NCBI RefSeq assembly: GCF_041395345.1
Contig: NZ_JAWLAR010000005.1
Coordinates: forward strand, 62,001-126,000
DNA: 64,000 nt
Source of the DNA: Dokdonella sp041395345
GTDB taxonomy: Bacteria > Pseudomonadota > Gammaproteobacteria > Xanthomonadales > Rhodanobacteraceae
Direction of reading: 5' to 3'
Shown here: piece after piece, positions 51,131-59,893 of the stretch
Numbering within the stretch: position 1 is the stretch's first letter
Layout: each line of letters opens with the position of its first letter
Notes under the pieces: model-generated
What the model saw: only the letters and a program-made list of their open reading frames with translations
The model's database searches: none
What the model was told of the DNA's origin: nothing
Made by a program: the position numbers and the translations under genes

Positions 51131-51784
51131 TCAACGCTCCGGCAATACGTAAAGCAGGACCGAAAAGAATTGCAGCACGCTTCCGGCCAGCACGAACAGA
51201 TGCCAGAGCGCGTGGTTGTAGGGCAGTCGTCTCCAAAGGTAGAACGGGACGCCGAGGGTGTAGCAGAGTCCGCCGCCAAACAGCAGCCACAGTCCGGCTG
51301 GCTCGACGTTCTGCATGAGCGGCCCGATTGCGAAAATTCCGACCCAACCCATGCCGACGTAGAGCAATGCGGCGATTATCCGGTTTCGCACATGACGCAG
51401 TTCCATGGCGATGCCGAGTATGGCCAGGATCCAGACCGTCACAAACAGCGTCCATCCCCAGCTGCCGCGCAGACTGATCATGGCGAATGGCGTGTAGGTT
51501 CCGGCGATCAGCAGGTAGATTGCCGAATGATCCAGCAGTCGCAGGATGGGTTTGGCGCGCGGGTTTGGAACGGCGTGATAGAGCGTCGATGCGGTGTACA
51601 GCAGGATCAGCGTGGTTCCATAGATGCAGACGCTGGCAATTCGCCAGCCGCCACCGTGCAGCGCAGAAAATGCCGCCAACACCGCGAGCCCGGCGATGCT
51701 GAGCACGATGCCGAGGGCATGACTGAGGCTGGATGCCAGCTCCTCGGTGGCCGAATATTGTGGATGTGCTGCGGTATTGGACAT
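51131..51784 (-). CDS. Haemolysin III / PAQR family membrane protein
   Basis: 217 residues from MSNTAAHPQYSATEELASSL at 51784. Seven membrane helices. The family's conserved residues are visible: SSLSHALGIVL (His), LLYTASTLYHAVP (Ser, His), LLDHSAIYLLIAGTYTPFAM (Asp, His), PYNHALWHLFVLAGSVLQFF (two His). This is the zinc-site pattern of PAQR/YqfA proteins. Roles proposed for relatives include membrane lipid (ceramidase-like) hydrolysis; haemolysis was seen only for the Bacillus protein. Confidence 0.93.
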   Translation of the reverse strand: MSNTAAHPQYSATEELASSLSHALGIVLSIAGLAVLAAFSALHGGGWRIASVCIYGTTLILLYTASTLYHAVPNPRAKPILRLLDHSAIYLLIAGTYTPFAMISLRGSWGWTLFVTVWILAILGIAMELRHVRNRIIAALLYVGMGWVGIFAIGPLMQNVEPAGLWLLFGGGLCYTLGVPFYLWRRLPYNHALWHLFVLAGSVLQFFSVLLYVLPER

Positions 51785-51822
51785 GGCCACTGGCGTCTGG
51801 CGAAACGAAAGGATTGTGCCAC

Positions 51823-52266
51823 CTAGCGCCGGGTGATAACGAAATTGCCGAAAGCCACGCCAACACCCCAACCCCGCCCGGTACCGGAAAGGGCGAGGGA
51901 AATGGCTCCCTTTGTGACGACCCGGGCACTGGCAGCCTTGTCGGCCCCGGCCTGCGCCTCGGCGGCTGCGTAGGTGCCGATGATGTCCTCGATCGCATAG
52001 ACCTCGGTGAATTTTCCGAGTCCGTCATCGATCGTGGATTTGCCCACCGTCAGGCCGCCACCCTTGGCCGAAATCCGCACCTCCATCGACTGGCCATTGT
52101 CGCAAGTGACCGTGCCAACGCCGGATGCCTGCTGATAGAAAATCGACCAACCCGACATCGAGAAGCGCAATTCGCAATCGATCGGACCGGCAGCGCGCGC
52201 AGGAGCTGAGGCAATGGCGAACAGGATGACCAGGTTCATGCAGCGAATGTTCGCGATCCTGGGCAT
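51823..52266 (-). CDS. Small secreted protein of unknown function
   Basis: 147 residues from MPRIANIRCMNLVILFAIAS at 52266, with GAGG upstream; MNLVILFAIA at 52239 is the alternative. Signal peptide ends near ARAAG. The mature part begins PIDCELRFSMSGWSIFYQQA, then SGVGTVTCDNGQSMEVRISA, then KGGGLTVGKSTIDDGLGKFT and ends GTGRGWGVGVAFGNFVITRR. Two Cys probably pair. The glycine-rich beta pattern suggests a small beta-sandwich or lipid-binding protein; no family was recognised with confidence. It lies 38 bp from the haemolysin-III-like gene start and may share its operon. Confidence 0.7.
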   Translation of the reverse strand: MPRIANIRCMNLVILFAIASAPARAAGPIDCELRFSMSGWSIFYQQASGVGTVTCDNGQSMEVRISAKGGGLTVGKSTIDDGLGKFTEVYAIEDIIGTYAAAEAQAGADKAASARVVTKGAISLALSGTGRGWGVGVAFGNFVITRR

Positions 52267-52423
52267 GGGTCTGGTCCTCGTCCGGAAAGGATCATTCTGC
52301 TTGGAGTGGTGGTCAATCACAACGCGAGGCAATTCGGCACACGCGCGATCATCCTGCCGGCTGCACTTGTTGAGGTATCCCGGCGTAAACTCAAGGCATT
52401 CATCATTGAGCGAGGTACTCGTC

Positions 52424-53248
52424 ATGTCTGATCATGATGTCGTCATTCACCTGCGCCGATGCGAAGGCGATTCGCCGGCAACCCGGGCCGGGCTGGCCCT
52501 GGCCGGGCGTTTGCGCGCACACGTGCTGGGCTTACATGTCGTGGCCTTGTCGACGGCAGCATTCGTCTCGCCGGAAGCAGTCGCCGTGCAGGTCAACGAA
52601 ACCAGCCACCTTCTCGACGAGGCCCGTCAACGCGAACCGTGGTGGCGGCAGCAGCTGGACAAGGCTGGACTGAGCGGCGATTTCGAGGTTGTGCAAGGCG
52701 ATCCGGTTGATGCGCTGTGCCATGCCGCACGCTGGTCGGATCTGGTCGTGACCGAAAGGCCGATCTCGAATCCGGATGCGCCTACCGGCTGGGGAATCGC
52801 CTCTCGCACCGTTTTCGGAACGTCGACGCCGGTGGTCGTGGTTCCCGAAATGGCGCAAGTGGACAAGGTTGGCGAACACATTCTGGTGGCCTGGAATGCA
52901 AGCCGTGAAGCTGCGCTGGCAATTCACGGCGCGATGCCGCTACTCAGGCAGGCGGACAAGGTGACCGTACTGGAGGGCGAGCCGACACCGAGCCCGCTCG
53001 GCCTGGACAACCTCCCGAAACTGGACCTGCGCGCCTGGCTGCAACGCCGCGGAATCCATGCCGAGTTCCAGTCTTTCAAGCCCCACAAGGACCACGGCCC
53101 GGCCGTACTCGAAGCAGCCAACAAGGCGGACGCCGGCATGATCGTGCTCGGTGCCTGGGGCCAGTCACGCATCACCGAGCTCGTTCTCGGCGGCGTGACC
53201 CGCTACCTGTTCCAGCAGAGCAACCTGCCTTTGCTGGTGGCGCACTGA
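52424..53248 (+). CDS. Universal stress protein with two Usp domains
   Basis: 274 residues from MSDHDVVIHLRRCEGDSPAT at 52424, with GCGAGG upstream; the frame is open further back but without protein-like text. The first Usp-like half (about 1-140) has degenerate nucleotide-binding text (SRTVFGTSTPVVVVPE). The second (about 145-274) has HILVAWNASREAALAIHGAM and MIVLGAWGQSRITELVLGGV, TRYLFQQSNLPLLVAH, close to the G-x2-G-x9-G-S/T motif of ATP-binding Usp domains. Cytoplasmic stress protein. Confidence 0.9.
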   Translation: MSDHDVVIHLRRCEGDSPATRAGLALAGRLRAHVLGLHVVALSTAAFVSPEAVAVQVNETSHLLDEARQREPWWRQQLDKAGLSGDFEVVQGDPVDALCHAARWSDLVVTERPISNPDAPTGWGIASRTVFGTSTPVVVVPEMAQVDKVGEHILVAWNASREAALAIHGAMPLLRQADKVTVLEGEPTPSPLGLDNLPKLDLRAWLQRRGIHAEFQSFKPHKDHGPAVLEAANKADAGMIVLGAWGQSRITELVLGGVTRYLFQQSNLPLLVAH

Positions 53249-53411
53249 GGAGCGGGAGTGGGGAGTGGGCAATAGGGAGTCGGTTGAAGCAGACTCCCGA
53301 CAAGATTCCTTGCTGCGGCAATCCCGCACAATTCGATGACTCAAACTTTTAGCAGGACTGACCTGCTGCTCCTGATTTTCCCATTTCCCACTCCCGATTT
53401 CCCATTCTCGG
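53249..53411. repeat. Intergenic G-rich/C-rich inverted repeat between usp and gap
   Basis: G-rich purine arm gagcgggagtggggagtggg (53250-53283) and its C-rich counterpart cccatttcccactcccgatt (53375-53411) flank about 90 bp, with an AGCAG/CTGCT hairpin inside (53351-53367). Arrays of GGGA/TCCC words like these are common between genes of Xanthomonadales. A transcript across it could fold into a long stem; it lies between convergent genes and may stop transcription. Confidence 0.65.
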
Positions 53412-53412
53412 C

Positions 53413-54426
53413 TTACTTGGCCTTCATCAACGCCAAAGTCATATCGAGCATGCGGTTCGAGAAACCCCATTCGTTGTCGTACCACGACAGCACCTTGACC
53501 AGGGTGCCGCCCATGACGCGGGTCTGGGTGGCATCGAAGATCGACGACAGCGGGTTGTGGTTGAAGTCGACCGAAACCAGAGGCTGTGTATTGACGCCGA
53601 GCACGCCCTTCATCGGACCATCGGCCGCGGCCTGGACGGTTGCATTCACTTCTTCGACGCTGGTATCGCGGCCAGCGACAAAACAGAGGTCGACCACCGA
53701 CACATTGATCGTCGGCACTCGCATGGCAAAGCCATCCAGCTTGCCATTGAGTTCCGGCAGTACCAGGCCCACAGCCGCCGCCGCTCCTGTCTTGGTCGGG
53801 ATCTGCGAATGGGTTGCCGAACGTGCTCGGCGCAGATCCGAGTGGTAGACATCGGTCAGCACCTGATCGTTGGTGTAAGCATGGATCGTTGTCATCAAAC
53901 CATGCACGAGACCCATCTTTTCATTGAGCACCTTTGCCAGCGGAGCGAGGCAGTTTGTTGTGCAGGAAGCGTTGGAAATGACCTGATGACTGGCCTTGAG
54001 CTGGTCGTGGTTGACGCCATAGACGAAGGTGCCGTCGACGTCCTTGCCACCCGGCGCGGAGATGATCACTTTCTTCGCGCCTCCGGCGATATGCGCACCA
54101 GCTTTTTCCTTGGTCGTGAAAAAGCCGGTCGACTCGAGCACGACGTCGACGCCGAGATCTGCCCAGGGCAGCCTGGATGGATCGCGTTCGGCCAGCACCT
54201 TGATGCGATCTCCGTTGACGATCAGGTCGCCGCCATCGACACCGACCTCGCCCGGAAACTTGCCGTGTGCAGTGTCGTACTGGGTCAGGTGCGCATTGGT
54301 CGCGGCATCGCCAAGATCGTTCACGGCGACAATCTGGATCTCGCCATTGCGCTTCGCTTCGTACAGCGCGCGCAGGACATTGCGACCGATACGACCATAG
54401 CCGTTGATGGCGACCTTGACTGACAT
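53413..54426 (-). CDS. gap: Glyceraldehyde-3-phosphate dehydrogenase, type I
   Basis: 337 residues from MSVKVAINGYGRIGRNVLRA at 54426, with AAGGAG upstream. Rossmann motif INGYGRIGR, catalytic Cys155 in SNASCTTNCLAP, then HAYTNDQVLTDVYHSDLRRA, TGAAAAVGLVLPELNGKLDG and SWYDNEWGFSNRMLDM. It oxidises glyceraldehyde-3-phosphate to 1,3-bisphosphoglycerate with NAD. Near a transketolase gene, as in central carbon clusters. A palindrome at 54462-54476 lies over its likely -10 box. Confidence 0.97.
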   Translation of the reverse strand: MSVKVAINGYGRIGRNVLRALYEAKRNGEIQIVAVNDLGDAATNAHLTQYDTAHGKFPGEVGVDGGDLIVNGDRIKVLAERDPSRLPWADLGVDVVLESTGFFTTKEKAGAHIAGGAKKVIISAPGGKDVDGTFVYGVNHDQLKASHQVISNASCTTNCLAPLAKVLNEKMGLVHGLMTTIHAYTNDQVLTDVYHSDLRRARSATHSQIPTKTGAAAAVGLVLPELNGKLDGFAMRVPTINVSVVDLCFVAGRDTSVEEVNATVQAAADGPMKGVLGVNTQPLVSVDFNHNPLSSIFDATQTRVMGGTLVKVLSWYDNEWGFSNRMLDMTLALMKAK

Positions 54427-54766
54427 GGACACACTCCTTGGGACACGGAAAGCGAAAGGGGCCGCTATTCTAGCGGTACCGCCAAGCGCACGCACAGCGC
54501 CATTGGGGTGGGACCAATCGAGAAGAAGACAGACTCGCGATCAGCACACCGTTTGCGGCCCAGGCCTGCCATTGTCAGCCCTGAATGCCCAGGCCGGACC
54601 CGTCACAGCGCATACTCGCGGACCAGCCGCTGCCGCAAGACTCGAGGCCCCTGCGGAAGCGGCCAATGGAACCGGGATTCAGGCTGGGAATGCGTGGAGG
54701 GCAACCGCCTTCGGCAGCGAAGCTGGTAAATTCCCGTTCCAGTCTTTCGCTTTGGGTGCCTGGATC
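54427..54766. other. Divergent promoter region of gap and the MBL hydrolase gene
   Basis: 340 bp without a gene. It holds the gap promoter area on the minus strand (see 54462-54476). Toward the MBL gene no clear promoter or repeat was found. Confidence 0.5.
54462..54476 (-). promoter_or_regulatory. Palindrome over the likely -10 box of gap
   Basis: CCGCTA-TTC-TAGCGG. On the minus strand the centre reads TAGAAT, a good -10 hexamer, about 40 bp before the gap start codon. No good -35 box was found 17 bp upstream. It may be a regulator site controlling gap. Confidence 0.4.
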
Positions 54767-55654
54767 ATGAAACCGCAGGTCCGCAGCTTCCACCACCGCG
54801 CCACGGGCACCTGGACGCATATCGTGGTCGATCCAGAGACCCTGCGTGCAGCGATCATCGATCCGGTCCTCGATTTCGACCTGTACTCGGGCCAGATCAG
54901 CACAGGCAGCGCCCAGCGTCTGCTCGAATATGTCGCGACTGCCCAACTCGGGATCGACTGGATCCTCGAAACTCACGCGCACGCTGATCACCTGACGGCT
55001 GCCGCCTGGCTCAAGCACGCACTCGGTAGCGCCGGTGCGGCGCCAGCGATCGGCATCGGCCAGGGCATTCTTGCCGTACAGGCCACTTTCAAGCAGAAGC
55101 TCAATCTGGATGACCAGTTCGTCGCCGACGGACGCCAGTTCGATACGTTGTTCCGCGATGGCGACACGCTGTGCATCGGCGACCTCGAAGCACACGTCAT
55201 TGCCACGCCAGGGCACACGGCGGACAGCGTGACTTACCTGTTCGACGACGCAGCCTTCATCGGCGACACGCTGTTTGCACCGCGCGGAGGCAGCGCCCGC
55301 TGCGATTTTCCGGGTGCCGATGCGGCCACGCTGTTTCGTTCGATACAGCGACTCTACTCCTTGCCCGACACGACACGGCTCTACCTCGCGCACGACTACC
55401 CGCCGGATGGCGAGGAAGCCGTTTCGCAGGTCACCATCGCCGAACAGAAGGCCTCCAACATCCATGTCCAGGCCGACACCCGCGAAGCGGAATTCGTCGC
55501 CCTGCGGGAAAAACGCGATGCCACCCTGCCGGTCCCGAAACTGCTCTGGCCGTCGCTGCAGATGAATATTCGCGGAGGCCGCCTGCCCAGTCCGGAGACG
55601 GGCGATCAAGTCTTCTTCAAGCTGCCGCTCGATGCAGCAGGCTTTTCAACATGA
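54767..55654 (+). CDS. Metallo-beta-lactamase-fold hydrolase, persulfide dioxygenase-like
   Basis: 295 residues from MKPQVRSFHHRATGTWTHIV at 54767; earlier in-frame starts add no recognisable text. The HxHxDH metal motif is in WILETHAHADHLTAA; IATPGHTADSVTYLFDDAAF, IGDTLF and LYLAHDYPPDGEE supply the other ligands. The texts TWTHIVVDPET, AAIIDPVLDFD, ARCDFPGADAATLFRSIQRL and EEFVALREKRDATL-like EAEFVALREKRDATL are those of ETHE1/Blh persulfide dioxygenases that oxidise glutathione persulfide. The stop overlaps the nuclease start by ATGA. Confidence 0.9.
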   Translation: MKPQVRSFHHRATGTWTHIVVDPETLRAAIIDPVLDFDLYSGQISTGSAQRLLEYVATAQLGIDWILETHAHADHLTAAAWLKHALGSAGAAPAIGIGQGILAVQATFKQKLNLDDQFVADGRQFDTLFRDGDTLCIGDLEAHVIATPGHTADSVTYLFDDAAFIGDTLFAPRGGSARCDFPGADAATLFRSIQRLYSLPDTTRLYLAHDYPPDGEEAVSQVTIAEQKASNIHVQADTREAEFVALREKRDATLPVPKLLWPSLQMNIRGGRLPSPETGDQVFFKLPLDAAGFST

Positions 55655-56490
55655 GGTCACCGCGTGTCGCACGCAATCGGAGCTGCAGGCGCCTGCCACA
55701 CTTCAAGTTCCACCCCATCCTGGCCATCCTCCTCACCGCCTTGCTGACCACGGCGACCCCAGCCTCGGCCTGGGGCCCGGACGGGCACCGCATCGTGGCC
55801 ACATTGGCGGAAGCGCAACTCGACGAGTCGGTCCGCCCGGAAGTGCTGCGCCTGCTCGCGATCAGCGGCGAAGGCAGCCTTGCCGAAGTTTCGAACTGGG
55901 CGGATGACGTGCGCGAAGATCCGGCGCAGCGGGAATTGTCGCGCCGCACCTCACGCATGCACTACGTGAATTTCAACGATGCGCGCTGCCAGTTCGAGGC
56001 CGAGTCCATTTGCGCTCGCGGACAATGCGTCGTTGCCGCAATCGACCGGTACGCAGATGCTCTCGGCGACCGAAGCCTCTCCGATGCGGAGCGCGCGGAA
56101 TCCCTGCGCTTTCTCGTGCACTTCGTCGCCGACGTGCACCAGCCGTTGCATGCGGGATACCGGCCTGACAAGGGTGGCAACCTGTTTCAGATCCGGCTCG
56201 ACGGCAAGGGCGGCAACCTGCACTCGGTCTGGGATTCGAGGATCATTGCCAGCCGCAAGGTCAGCTGGCAAGCCTATGCACAGCGGCTTGCGCTCGAATC
56301 GCCGGCAGTCGCCGATGGCGATCCACGGGCATGGGCGGAACAGTCGTGCCGCATCACCCGGGACGGCGTGTATCCAGCCAGCAGGAACCTCACGCCGGCC
56401 TACCTTGCGGATCAACTCGAGACGGTCGACCAGCAGATTCAGCGCGCATCCGCGCGACTGGCGATGTTGTTGAACCAGTCGCTCCGATAG
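55651..56490 (+). CDS. Secreted S1/P1-type nuclease
   Basis: 279 residues, start in the ATGA overlap with the MBL gene. Signal peptide with core FHPILAILLTALLTTATPAS; the mature protein begins WGPDGHRIVATLAE, whose Trp1 and His bind zinc in the S1/P1 family. Further zinc ligands lie in VSNWADDVRED, MHYVNFNDA, FLVHFVADVHQPLHAGYRPD and GGNLHSVWDSRII. It cleaves single-stranded DNA or RNA, with 3'-nucleotidase activity in relatives. Likely periplasmic or exported, for phosphate or nucleotide scavenging. Confidence 0.93.
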   Translation: MRSPRVARNRSCRRLPHFKFHPILAILLTALLTTATPASAWGPDGHRIVATLAEAQLDESVRPEVLRLLAISGEGSLAEVSNWADDVREDPAQRELSRRTSRMHYVNFNDARCQFEAESICARGQCVVAAIDRYADALGDRSLSDAERAESLRFLVHFVADVHQPLHAGYRPDKGGNLFQIRLDGKGGNLHSVWDSRIIASRKVSWQAYAQRLALESPAVADGDPRAWAEQSCRITRDGVYPASRNLTPAYLADQLETVDQQIQRASARLAMLLNQSLR

Positions 56491-56515
56491 ATTCAGGCAA
56501 CGCCGGGCGATGGCC

Positions 56516-57292
56516 TCAACGATCCACGAAGGCACGCTCGATCACGTAGTCGCCGGGCGAGCCAATGCGCGCGGAAACCTCGAACCCGCGTGAATCGAGC
56601 AGGTTGCTGATCGACTTCAGCATGGCCGGGCTTCCACAGATCATGGCCCGATCGGTTGTCGCGTCGAGTGGCGGCAAACCGATATCGGCACACAGCTTGC
56701 CATTGTCGAGCAACTCGTCGATGCGGCCCTGATTCCGGAAAGGCTCTCGCGTCACCGTCGGATAATAGATGAACTTGCGACGAACGGATTCGCCGAAATA
56801 CTCGTTTGCCGGCAGTACTTTTTCGAAGTAGTCGCGATAGGCCAGATCATCGATGTGACGGACACCGTGGGCAAGGACAACCTTGTCGAAACGCTCCCAG
56901 GTTTCGGGATCGCCGAGTATCGCGAGAAAGGGCGCAAGCCCGGTACCGGTCGAGAGCAGAAAGAGATGGCTTCCGGCCTTGAGGTCGTTCAGCAGGAGGG
57001 TTCCGGTCGGCTTGCTTCCAATCAGGATATCGTCACCGACTTGCAGGTGCTGCAGCCGCGAAGTCAGCGGACCATCGGGCACCTTGATGCTGAAGAACTC
57101 GAGATGCTCCTCGTAGTTGGCACTGGCAATGCTGTAGGCCCGAAGCAGCGGTCGACCATCGACCGGCAAGCCGATCATGATGAACTGGCCATTCTCGAAG
57201 CGCAGTCCGGCATCGCGCGTTGTCGTAAAGCTGAAAAGGAATTCGTTCCAGTGGCGCACGCTGAGCACGCGCTCCGTGTTGAAAGCTGCCAT
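56516..57292 (-). CDS. fpr: Ferredoxin/flavodoxin-NADP+ reductase
   Basis: 258 residues from MAAFNTERVLSVRHWNEFLF at 57292. FAD-binding texts RAYSIASANYEEHLEFFSIK and GPLTSRLQHLQVGDDILIGS; NADP-binding texts LLSTGTGLAPFLAILGDPET and MICGSPAMLKSISNLLDSRG. Family size and C-terminal VIERAFVDR (ending near the aromatic face of FAD in Fpr proteins) are normal for the bacterial Fpr subclass. It passes electrons between NADPH and ferredoxin or flavodoxin, often in oxidative stress. Lies between the S1/P1 nuclease and transketolase, monocistronic. Confidence 0.94.
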   Translation of the reverse strand: MAAFNTERVLSVRHWNEFLFSFTTTRDAGLRFENGQFIMIGLPVDGRPLLRAYSIASANYEEHLEFFSIKVPDGPLTSRLQHLQVGDDILIGSKPTGTLLLNDLKAGSHLFLLSTGTGLAPFLAILGDPETWERFDKVVLAHGVRHIDDLAYRDYFEKVLPANEYFGESVRRKFIYYPTVTREPFRNQGRIDELLDNGKLCADIGLPPLDATTDRAMICGSPAMLKSISNLLDSRGFEVSARIGSPGDYVIERAFVDR

Positions 57293-57496
57293 GCATTCAC
57301 CCAGATAATTCAACGTCGGCGCAAACATTCGCGTCGATCAATGTCGCCCATGATCCGTCAGGCACCCGCGTCAGCACTTGACCGGGATCAATCAGGAAGG
57401 ACGGGACAGCGGGCCATCGATGCGGACCCGGCTCACCCGGCAATCGCCAGCGAGGCCGGCCGAAGGGGTAGCGCAAGCCTGGTCGCGCGGTTCCGA

Positions 57497-59494
57497 TCAG
57501 GGCAGTGCCTTTACCCGTTCCACCACTTCCTCGGCGGTAATGCCGAAGTGCTGGTAAAGCGCATCCGCCGGCGCGGATGCGCCAAACGTGTCGATCCCGA
57601 CGACGTCGCCATCGAGGCCGACATATTTGCGCCAGAAATCGGTGACGCCCGCTTCGACCGCAACTCGTCGACGGCACCAGGACGGCAACACGCCTTCGCG
57701 GTATTCGACTGGCTGGGTGTCGAAGACATTCGTACAAGGCATCGAGACCACGCGTGCCGCAACGCCCTGGTCGGCAAGAATACGCATCGCCTGCATGGCG
57801 ATTTCGACCTCGGAGCCGGTCGCAATCAGGATCGCATCAAATCTTGCGCCGGGCGGATCGGACAGCACATAGCCTCCGCGCCCGATGTCCGCCAGCTGCG
57901 CTGCGTTGCGCGGCTGATGGACCAGCGTCTGGCGCGAGAAGATCAGGCAGGAAGGCCCGTTCGCACGCTCAATGGCGCGCTTCCACGAAGTCGCCGACTC
58001 GACTGCGTCACAGGGACGCCAGACATGGTTGTTCGGGATATAGCGCAAGCTGGCCAGATGCTCGACCGGCTGATGGGTCGGGCCGTCTTCACCGAGGCCA
58101 ATCGAGTCATGCGTGTAGACATGGATTGCACGTGTCGGGATCAGGGCGCTCATGCGCACGGCATTGCGCGCGTAGTCCGAGAACACGAGAAAGGTCGCAT
58201 CGTAGGGAATGAAACCGCCATGCAGCGCGAGACCGTTGGCGATGGCACTCATGCCGAATTCGCGCACGCCGTAATAAATATAGTTGGCCGAGGCGTCATT
58301 GCCGATGACATTCTTCGATCCTTTCCAGAGGGTCAGGTTGGAGCCGGCCAGATCCGCCGAACCGCCGATCAGCTCGGGCAACAACGGTCCAAGCGCATCA
58401 AGCGCCATCTGCGAAGCCTTGCGCGACGCCACGGCCGGGCCTTCGACTTGCAGTTTCTCGATCCATGCCTCTGCAGCGGCCGCGAATCCGGACGGCAGAT
58501 CACCCAGCTGGCGACGTTCGAATTCCTTCGCAAGCTCCGGATGCGCCTTCGCATAGGAAGCAAACAACGCGTTCCAGGCGGATTCGCGCTCGCCACCCTT
58601 CTCTTTCGCGTCCCACGCTTCGTAGACGGCGTCGGGTATCACGAACTCGGCGTGCTCCCAGCCGAGTCGCGCGCGTGCTGCGGCTACCTCGTCCTTGCCG
58701 AGCGGAGCACCATGCGAGGATTCCTTGCCCTGCTTGTTCGGTGCGCCAAAGCCGATCACGGTCTTCGCGCAGATCAGGGTGGGTTTGTCCGACTCTTCCA
58801 GGCCCAGACGGATGGCCTGGCTGACCGCTTCCGGATCGTGCCCATCGATGTCGCGGACAACGTTCCAGCCATAGGCTTCAAATCGTGCCGGCGTGTCATC
58901 GGTGAACCAGCCATCGACTTCGCCATCTATCGAGATGCCATTGTCGTCCCATACGGCAACGAGCTTGCCCAGCTTCAGCGTTCCGGCCAGCGAGGCGGCC
59001 TCATGGGATATGCCTTCCATCAGGCAACCATCGCCGAGGAAGACATAGGTGTTGTGATCGACGATCTCGAATCCTTCCCGATTGAATCGCGCAGCCAGCA
59101 CTTTTTCCGCCAGCGCCATGCCGACGGCATTGGCCAGGCCCTGCCCCAGCGGACCTGTCGTGGTTTCCACGCCCGGGGTTTCGCTGTATTCCGGATGACC
59201 CGCGGTTTTCGAATGCAGCTGACGGAAATTCTTCAGCTCGGCCAGGGGAAGGTCGTACCCGGTCAGATGCAGCAGCGCATAGATCAGCATCGATCCATGG
59301 CCGTTCGACAACACGAAACGGTCGCGATTGGCCCATTTGGGATTGCCGGGATTGTGCCGAAGGAAGTCGTTCCACAGCACTTCGGCAATATCGGCCATGC
59401 CCATCGGCATGCCCGGATGTCCGGATTTCGCAGCTTCAACTGCGTCCATGGCCAGCGCGCGGATGGCGTTGGCGAGTTCTTTACGGCTCGACAT
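57497..59494 (-). CDS. tkt: Transketolase
   Basis: 665 residues from MSSRKELANAIRALAMDAVE at 59494; the frame is open upstream but only this start matches the family. Texts: AKSGHPGMPMGMADIAEVLW, FVLSNGHGSMLIYALLHLTG, TTTGPLGQGLANAVGMALAE, the ThDP motif GDGCLMEGISHEAASLAGTL with DDNGISIDG. The Pyr domain has VREFGMSAIANGLALHGGFI and HDSIGLGEDGPTHQPVEHLA, and the C-terminal domain ends near PADALYQHFGITAE. It moves two-carbon units in the pentose phosphate pathway. Length is normal. With gap nearby it marks a central-carbon region. Confidence 0.97.
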   Translation of the reverse strand: MSSRKELANAIRALAMDAVEAAKSGHPGMPMGMADIAEVLWNDFLRHNPGNPKWANRDRFVLSNGHGSMLIYALLHLTGYDLPLAELKNFRQLHSKTAGHPEYSETPGVETTTGPLGQGLANAVGMALAEKVLAARFNREGFEIVDHNTYVFLGDGCLMEGISHEAASLAGTLKLGKLVAVWDDNGISIDGEVDGWFTDDTPARFEAYGWNVVRDIDGHDPEAVSQAIRLGLEESDKPTLICAKTVIGFGAPNKQGKESSHGAPLGKDEVAAARARLGWEHAEFVIPDAVYEAWDAKEKGGERESAWNALFASYAKAHPELAKEFERRQLGDLPSGFAAAAEAWIEKLQVEGPAVASRKASQMALDALGPLLPELIGGSADLAGSNLTLWKGSKNVIGNDASANYIYYGVREFGMSAIANGLALHGGFIPYDATFLVFSDYARNAVRMSALIPTRAIHVYTHDSIGLGEDGPTHQPVEHLASLRYIPNNHVWRPCDAVESATSWKRAIERANGPSCLIFSRQTLVHQPRNAAQLADIGRGGYVLSDPPGARFDAILIATGSEVEIAMQAMRILADQGVAARVVSMPCTNVFDTQPVEYREGVLPSWCRRRVAVEAGVTDFWRKYVGLDGDVVGIDTFGASAPADALYQHFGITAEEVVERVKALP

Positions 59495-59893
59495 TGTTCG
59501 GACTCGACTGGATGACGCGGCCGAACCGACAGGTGACCGCAAAGGGTGCGCATTGTCGCCGATCGGGGCCGGCTTGTCTTTTCGCCCGGTTGCCCCACCG
59601 GCAAGGCGAGATTCCCGCCATTGCCCGTTCTCGACCACTCTTCTGGTATCGGAAAATCTGCGACAGGGGCGACTCCAAGGCAGGATGCTTGCCACAAGTC
59701 ATTGACGGATAGTCTTTTTTTTGAGCGATTGGTTTATTGAACCGACGGGTATTGTAAACCTGCAGCTGAACCCCAGATAAGGAGTCCGGAGCTGGGGCCG
59801 AACGCTTTTTGAGCTTCAGCATCCAACTCCGGGTCCCGATTCCGCAATGCGGTTCCGGGCTCATCCCCACTCTGAGAACACTGGAAACAACCC
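59495..59893. other. Region upstream of transketolase and of the outer-membrane barrel gene
   Basis: About 400 bp. It must carry promoters for the divergent tkt and barrel genes. A T-rich stretch (agtcttttttttgagcg, near 59710-59725) with nearby ttgaac and tattgt words (59735-59755) is the likely promoter area for the barrel gene, giving a leader of about 130 nt. No gene or strong hairpin was recognised. Confidence 0.45.

Noticed and set aside
56855..59515. 886-residue plus-strand open frame
   Set aside because: Antisense to transketolase and the reductase, both unmistakable on the minus strand.
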